From NCBI GenBank assembly GCA_009823395.1, contig CM020502.1:25856944-25920943 (forward strand): a DNA stretch of 64,000 bases. Reading direction: 5' to 3'. This stretch comes from Thamnaconus septentrionalis (taxonomy: Eukaryota > Chordata > Actinopteri > Tetraodontiformes > Monacanthidae). The notes beneath the pieces are model-generated. The model was given only the letters and a program-made list of their open reading frames with translations, was not told where the DNA came from and made no database searches. Below, one piece after another: positions 57,249 through 64,000 of the stretch. Numbering within the stretch: the stretch's first letter is position 1; the number at the start of each line of letters is the position of its first letter. Position numbers and translations under genes: made by a program.

Positions 57249-57951
57249 TGTTTGCATGGATTAGACTGTGAAGTGGAGTCCCGCTGCTTCATTAGAACAA
57301 CCGGGCTGTAAAGTTTACAAGGTGTCAATGGGGGTGTGTGTCGGGGGGGAGGGGTTGACACGTGCACCCCCCCCCCCAACAAGCCAAAAATCAATACAGC
57401 CTCCCGGCCGGCTCACAGGAACCGCAGCGCCCACCAGGACGTGTTCGCGGCACCTGCGCACAGAAAATCCCCCCGCCGACCGCCGGCCTAATTACCCACG
57501 ATCCTCTGAGCATTCCGATCCGCTGTCATGCCTGCTTGTCCTCGCCTGTTGCAGGAAAGCGAGACCACTCACCCCACCACCACCACCACCAGCCCCCGCC
57601 TCCACCTCTACCCACTTCTTCCTTCCTTTCGGAGGAGGTTATTTGGGCCAAGTGGCTCAGAGGTGTAAATGAAGGTGTGAAACGCGGCAGCTGGCAGGAG
57701 TCGAGGGGCACCAGGGGGCGCTGTAATTAAACTTCAGCAGATATTGGAGGACCGACTCAATTTGCTCCCTCTGTTCTTTTTCTGTTTTAAATCTTTTTAA
57801 TGACCCTCTGAAGGGCGTCTCTGCTGTGTTTCACCTGCGGAAGCAGCAGGAGCTTCAGCTGCTTCCTCTGGTTTTTAACCCCAGATACTCTCATCAGCGC
57901 TGACGCCTCACTCGCAGGCTTTTGTAAAATACATTTGCATGCAAAGTACGC

Positions 57952-57962
<11 letters not shown>

Positions 57963-58000
<38 letters not shown>
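57963..58000 (+). repeat. (GT)19 microsatellite
   Basis: Pure GT run. Confidence 0.95.
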
Positions 58001-58001
<1 letters not shown>

Positions 58002-58374
58002 AGTTGAGGTTATTCCGCTGGAGGTAGCAGCTTCTCTCAGACTTCCCTGCTGAAAAAAAAACACCCCCAACGCCGCCTCTTTTTTCCCCCCTCTCTCTTT
58101 GTGTTTTCCGATCCTGATGGCTTAGCTGTTGAGCTCCATCGGCCCTGGCAGGTGAGCCGCCCTCTAAATGTCTGCGAGCAGACGGCGAGCTGCTGAACCC
58201 CCCCCACTGTCCCCCTACACGCACCCCCCCCGGACCCCTCGCAGTCGCACTGCCTCCCTCACTCCAGAGGTGAAGTCGCTCGGTCGAGTAGCTCTCGTCC
58301 TCTGGTGACCCAGAGTCACGAGAGCAGGTGCCCGCGGAAGCCCGCCCCTCCCCCGCTGCCCTCAGTGCCCGGCT

Positions 58375-58798
58375 TTAAAGGTCCAGTGTGTAAAATTTGA
58401 CCCGATTTATGATTTTTATCTTGGTAAAAGCTTGATATTCTGCCTGTAAATATATTAATAAATGTGGATACAGTACAATAAAAGTAATTTGGCCTTTCTC
58501 CCTATTCAACGGTTTTTACTTCTATACAAGAATATACACAGATCTGCCATTTTGTACCGCCTTATTTCTAAGGAAGCCTGGTGGGGACAGTCCAGCTGCC
58601 TGACAGCAAGTTTTGTGTGGCATCCTCAAATAAAAACCAACAAAGAAGTCGGTGAACAAGGTATCCAGATTTGTGTTTGCAGTCCACTGCAGTCCACTGC
58701 AGTCCACTGGCATGCTTGGGAGAGGGAGGGTGAACAAATAAGTGCTGCATTCTAAAATCTGGCCACCAGATGGCAGAGTTTTACACACTGTACCTTGA
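58375..58798 (+). mobile_element. TTAA-flanked MITE-like element, copy 2
   Basis: Starts TTTAAAGGTCCAGTGTGTAA and ends TTTTACACACTGTACCTTGA. The inner sequence matches 14,766-15,232 in reverse orientation. Contains a threefold 10-bp tandem (TGCAGTCCAC) at 58,679-58,709. TTAA is intact on the left and mutated to TTGA on the right. Confidence 0.65.
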
Positions 58799-59980
58799 AG
58801 ATTCTAACGTAGCGCTGCCCCCCACCTCCACGCACCCGATCTGTCGCTAACACGAGCTGACAGCCGGGGCCTGGCGTGACATGGCTCCGGCCAGGACCCC
58901 CGTTTGGCCCCCGCAGGCCGCTGCCTGCGGTCGCCGCCGCCTTTGAACTGGCGACATCGGCAGATTGGAGGATCTCTGTTGCCGTGGAAACGGCGACTGC
59001 CTCTCGTGTCGGCATTAGGATCGGCGTTGCCACGCCCGTCGTTGTGAAGGAGGAGTAGGAGGAGGAAGAAGAGGCTTCGCTCCAGCGATTCTTCTGTTTC
59101 TGTCATCGCCTCCCGGAATCGTGATTCAAGATGTCTTGTGATTCTCTTCCAGCCGGCCAGAATTTTCACCTGTTAATTTGTTTTGAATTGTAATTGTTTT
59201 TATTGTCAGGGCCAAAACGCTGTTCTGCTTAATTTATCTCTTGGAGGATAAAAAAACAAACCACAGCGACCGCTGGGGAGGAAGTGGAAGCTCTGGTTGT
59301 TTCAACATGTGACTGTTGTGCTTCTCCTTGTTGGTGTGCGTGTTTATTTATTTCTCCACCGCCGCGACGCTGCAGGAAAAAATGTGCATGCAGCCGCAAC
59401 TGAAACCCGACAAGCTTGAATCTCGACGCAGCCAGAGAGCAGCCGTTCGTTCATCCCATCGGGGATGAAACCCCAAAACCAATTCTGTAACATAATTCAA
59501 TATTTCACTCACACAATCAAAGTATCACTGAGGAAGTTTAGCCGAGGCTCTCCGTCGCAGATCTCCGCCGACGGCTGAGAGACGGAGATGCATCGGGTTC
59601 AATTTGATCCTGTCGACGCCAACGGATGAAGGAAAAGTAGAAGGAGGAGAAGAAGAAAAAGAACGCCACTGCGGGGTTCGGTGATGCGATGAGGCAACTG
59701 ACTGAGCACGTTATCGCTGTCAATGATTGCAGCTGGGATTTCTTAGCGGCTCATTATTCACCGCGCAGCGCCTGCCTGCCTGCCTGCTCGCCCAGCGGTG
59801 GATCTGCTCCGATTTGCACTTAGACGGCAGGATTAGACGCAAATTGGAGACAAATAACAAATATTGTGCAGCCAGTCTGCTGATGCGCATCCGGGATTAG
59901 GTCGGATACGGGCAGCGTTCCGAGGTGATTTCCGAGCCATGCGTTTGTGGCAGAAGGCCTGAATAATTCAGCAGGCCGAG

Positions 59981-60008
59981 GCTGCTGCTGCTGCTGCTGC
60001 TGCTGCTG
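59981..60008 (+). repeat. (CTG)9 microsatellite
   Basis: Uninterrupted GCT/CTG triplets. Confidence 0.95.
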
Positions 60009-60218
60009 AGGTTGCGTTGTGTTCATTTAAAAAGATGCAGAGTGACTCACGGATGAACCGCCGCTGCCGCTCAGGTGGCGTGTCAGCGTTGGTGTTTCAC
60101 ACCAACCTGCGAAGGGTTTTGTTTTCTTTAGAGGGAGGGGAAAAGGCAACACCTGGCAGGTCGCGACCTCACAGCTGCAAAACAATATTCAGTCTAATTA
60201 GTGTTTTTTTGACAGCTA

Positions 60219-60220
<2 letters not shown>

Positions 60221-60253
<33 letters not shown>
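60221..60253 (+). repeat. (CA)n microsatellite
   Basis: Pure CA run; another, interrupted, lies at 60,411-60,446. Confidence 0.95.
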
Positions 60254-60256
<3 letters not shown>

Positions 60257-61439
60257 TTAGTATGTACCAGAGCTTATTTCAGTTTATGATTACATTTATG
60301 ATTTTGATTTTATTATTTAATTTCTTTTTTTAAATACTCTTTATACAAATTTCGTTCCATAACTGTAAAACTTGAGGTGGTATGACAATAAAGAATCCTT
60401 TAATCCTTGAACACACGCACACATGCACACACACACACACACACACTAATGTAGGGGGCTCCAGCTGCTGATTCTGATATGATTTTCTTTCGTTTCCGAC
60501 CATGTTGTAGGTTTTCGGCTGTTTAAACTCGCTGCTTCTACGTGTCTGCTGCCCGCGTGTGACGGCTGTCTGTAAAAATAGAGGCGTCGGGGAAGAGACG
60601 GCGAGGTGGTTCATCAACGCGCTAACACGTTTCACGTGGCTGTAATCTGAACTGGTGTGTGCAGCGTTTCACCGGGACTGGAATAGCTGCGATTTGTCGC
60701 TGCGCAAATGACGAAAAAAGTAAGTCAGACGGCTAAAAATTCTCTGCGCTTGCGTTCGTCAGTCCAGCAGGGTCAGAGGCTGTGCCTGAAATAGACGCAG
60801 GCCGGCAGTAAATATAAACAGATGGAGCCGATCAGGAAGTTTGCACAGGGAGACGTTGCGGCTCTGTGATGCTCCGCCCCCTCCACCCTCCCTGGATTCA
60901 GATGAGGCTCCAGACGCTGGCATGTTTTCAGTGGGATTCCACCTCAATCATGGTCGTTTGGCTCTATTGCATTATTCTTGGTCGCGTTTGTACCACGTGG
61001 CGCTGTTTAAAAGCTGAATAGAGTGAATCTTACACTGCTGCTGATGCTGCTGGAGGCTGCACTTCGGCGTTAACGGGCGGGTTTTTAACAGCCTGACCTT
61101 GAGTTTTTAGCAAGTGAAAGAGTCACTGATCTAAAGAGTATCTTTAAAGAAAAATAGAGAGAAACACTTGTACTCGTTTGGATAAGTCTGAAGAAATGTG
61201 GTTGTTTGTGGCCTGATGACCTCTGTTTCAACGCTGCAAGCGAATACAGATTTGCACAATTCATATTCCAAACTCCGGCAGAGCATTCTGGTGAAAGTCA
61301 TTCTGGGACTCTCCGGAAAAAATCATGTTCACAGGCTTCTCATCCATGTACTTATTCACTCTGAAATGGTTTCATTCCCCCGAACAATTTCAGCTCTTTA
61401 TTTACTCATCCAGCACGCCAGTGAAGGAGCTCTGTACAC

Positions 61440-61478
61440 GACATTTAGCACATTTAGCCCTCTGTTTACAGCCTGCTG
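61440..61478 (-). repeat. Forkhead-motif dispersed element, terminal block
   Basis: On the minus strand reads CAGCAGGCTGTAAACAGAGG then GCTAAATGTGC. Confidence 0.65.
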
Positions 61479-64000
61479 TGCTCCACCGCCTCCTGCTGGG
61501 TGAGTTGGAAGTGATTATTATCCAGGTTTCTCACAGCTTTGTTCTGCTGCGAGTGTGATTTCACGGTCCGACGCAGACAAATCACTCTGATTTAAGGCAA
61601 ACCTCTTTATTTTTTTAGCCTCACTGACTGCGTTCTTTTTTTTCTTTTTTTCCCAGTATGGCTTTCTTTCTGGGCATGTCACTTTGTGGTCGTCTTCCTC
61701 TTTCGTTCTCCTCTGCGTCCTGGCTCTGCGCTGTAATGATGGCGATCGAGATCGAAGGCGCTTGAAAGTTAAGAAACGTGCACAAAACAAAAACCAGACG
61801 ACCTCCTGATGAAACACTGGAGACGAGAAGCAGGGTGAGCTGAAGCAGCTGCCGCTGCTCTCTAAAGACAAACACGAGGAGCTTTATTGGTCCTAACCGC
61901 GTTAGCCTGGTCCACAGACGCTCCGTTCATCCCGCCGCCGCCGCCACCGCTGCACATGTGGACTCTGGAGACTCTGTTGGCCCCGCCCCTCGTTGCCACC
62001 GGGTCAGTTTTAGTGTTTAGCCACTGAGGTGGTTTTGGGTTGGTGATCAGCTGGGGACGGAGCTTTGATTCTCCTCCATTGGCATAAATTAGCAGCTGCT
62101 TTTTTTTTCATGAGCGTGCTGTTGTTATTTTACAGTTTGAAAAGTTTATTTTTTCCTGCCATTAAGCGCAAGTTATAATAATAATAATAATAACGTCTAT
62201 TGAATAAATATATTTTCGGCAATAAATAGGCAGATACAAAACAATGTAATTCTTATTATAAATGAAAACCTCTACAAGTGATTTAAACTGTGGACATTGA
62301 CCGTGATGGACAAAAAAAATGTATGTCTATACTTTGAGTTTTGCCAACTGCCATTGTGTCTCCTTGGTGATGCTGTGTAGACACGATGCTAATTCGTGCA
62401 TCATGACGTCACCATCATCCGCATTCCTGTGTCGTCCTGCGTTCTACACGCATCCACGACGAGTGGGCGGGGATTGTCCGTTGGTGGGCTCTCTCTCTCT
62501 CTCCCTCCTTGGGGTGTGGCTCGGAGGTGTGGTCATGTGACGCGGGAGTCGGTTATCGTGGCGGCGCTCCGGCCCGGTCGTTCATTTCCTCCGCGGCGCC
62601 TGGAGCAGATCCACTTCCTGTCTGTCCCCAGTGATGCTATCCAGCACACAGGAAATGACATTTCTGTATCACCCGCCCGGACCCGCCCACCACCAGCGTC
62701 TCCCTACCGTCTCCCGCTCTGTTCGCCCTCAACAGTGCTGCTGAACAGGTGGTTTTTGGTGGGTTTCTGCTCGAATCAACTCCATTTCATGTGATTCCCT
62801 CAAGCCTTAAAGTGTCGATGCTGCAGGCACTGATTTCTTTTCTTCCTTCCTCCTCATTGGATCCCAGTCAGGGAAGCCGATCACCCCAGAAGAAATCGCT
62901 CACCCTGTGAACGCCCTTGTCCTCCCCTCTCTTTCCCTCCCCCTCCCGACCTGTGCTGCTCTCTCTCCTGCATCCCTGCTGTGATTCCACTCAGGCCATG
63001 TGATGCAATGAGTGGGGTGGATGGCGTGGAAGGTCCGTTCTGTGGCAGCGGCCTGATGGAAGGATGGAAGGATGCAAACACCTCCGTCTGCTCCCTGTTT
63101 CTAGTTTTTCTAGTTCACTCTCAGCGCCTCTCCTACCCACAGTCAAGGTTCCGCCGGCGCTTTTGCACTTTTGCTCAATTGAATGCATTGACTGCACGAG
63201 ACTCATCCTGCAGCTGCAGCTACAGCTCAGTGGGGATATGCAACAACATGCGGACTCGACTTCTCGCCCTGAGCGCTAATTAACACGGCGGCCAAAGTTC
63301 AAACAGGGCCGCCTCCCTCCCCTCCCCTCCCTCGCCTCCCTCGCCTCCCTTATATATTTGATTTCAAATTTGGTCGTCTTGCGTGTGCAGGAGTAAAAAT
63401 CTGGCGGAGCGTCCGCCTTGAATTGCAAACAAGGTCCCAGATGATACCCGGAGCTTCTGTTTGCATCAGATGGCGCATCGTGCAAACTGCAAGTTTAAAA
63501 AAAATAAATAAAAGCATAAAAAAACTGTTTAAAATAGAAAAGCGAGGCCCATTTGAATTTCAATCAGCGCATCAGATTTCCATAATGCAGCATCTGTGAG
63601 TCATGGCGGCTTTTCACTCTCTCTCCCTCTCTCTCTCGCTCTCTCTCTGCCTCTCGTGCTTCCCATGAGTAGTTGTGTCCTTGTTTTTTTTCTCCACCGT
63701 ACTCCCCTCCACAAAGTTGCAGCTAACTCTGAACCCTGGCAGCCGCTCTCTGTAGCGTCGCCTGCTCTCATGCAAGGAAGTAAAGAAAGGAAAGAAAGAC
63801 AGAAAGAAGGTGGGTAGGATACAAGGAAGGAGAGAAAGAAGGAAGTAGATAAGGAAGGAGGGAAAGGATGGAGGGAAGGAAGGAAGGAAGGGAGGAACGC
63901 TCTTATTGGAATATTGGATTTGGAGGCTTAACGTGGCTGTGCATGAATGAACTGCTGCTGCTGCTTCAGACTAAACTACTTTTGCTACTTTTGGCTGCCA

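Larger units (their letters stand above)
56670..58374. other. Intronic/intergenic region, no gene recognised
   Basis: Contains a CT-rich run (57,125-57,167), a 13-bp minisatellite (57,201-57,248) and a (GT)n array (57,963-58,000). No protein-like frame. Confidence 0.45.
58799..64000. other. Intronic/intergenic region to window end, no gene recognised
   Basis: Contains (CTG)n 59,981-60,008, (CA)n 60,221-60,253 and 60,411-60,446, a minus-strand forkhead-motif element at about 61,440-61,478, (TAA)n 62,177-62,193, a CT-rich run near 63,618-63,650 and a GGAA/GAAA-rich run at about 63,780-63,897. No protein-like frame. Confidence 0.45.

Overview
The window is vertebrate nuclear DNA, most probably from a ray-finned (acanthomorph-type) teleost. 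The coding exons are short and separated by GT-AG introns. The recognisable proteins are a FOXM1 C-terminal half, an xCT-type cystine/glutamate exchanger, a DUF4795 coiled-coil protein and the first coding exon of a liprin-alpha. The intergenic DNA is rich in dinucleotide microsatellites, a Tc1-type MITE, tRNA-derived SINEs and other fish-style short transposons. No prokaryotic, viral or organellar sequence was recognised.

Layout. 1-2.6 kb: the last five coding exons and 3' UTR of foxm1 (+). 3.6-7.7 kb: a complete 12-exon slc7a11-like gene (-), convergent with foxm1. 9.5-11.6 kb: an intronless 688-codon DUF4795 (QRICH2/C16orf96-type) gene (-). 11.6-22 kb: no gene recognised, only decayed repeats. 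22.1-22.8 kb: a CpG-rich, promoter-like segment ending in a good splice donor. About 29.06-29.91 kb: an imperfect (GAT)n array of roughly 860 bp, directly followed by the liprin-alpha (ppfia2-like) start-codon exon (29,954-30,209, +). The remaining 34 kb reads as intronic or intergenic DNA. It holds SINEs, MITEs, microsatellites and one further candidate promoter plus first coding exon (49.5-50.17 kb, +) whose gene I could not name.

Functional picture. foxm1 is a cell-cycle transcription factor, the slc7a11-like gene a plasma-membrane amino acid exchanger, the DUF4795 gene probably cilium/sperm associated, and liprin-alpha a presynaptic scaffold. They are neighbours on a chromosome and do not form an operon or pathway.

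Most unusual structures. (1) A transposon family of about 0.5 kb, in six copies with one nested inside another, whose interior keeps a readable start resembling a Myb/SANT-like domain. (2) A 129-bp hairpin with telomere-like CCCTAA-type units in its loop. (3) A dispersed element carrying a forkhead-like RYAAAYA site in most copies, tandemly repeated three times at 32.7-33.2 kb. (4) Nearly identical SINEs with intact 12-bp target-site duplications. (5) The intronless DUF4795 gene. I found no convincing new multi-gene system. All calls come from reading the sequence; no database search was run.
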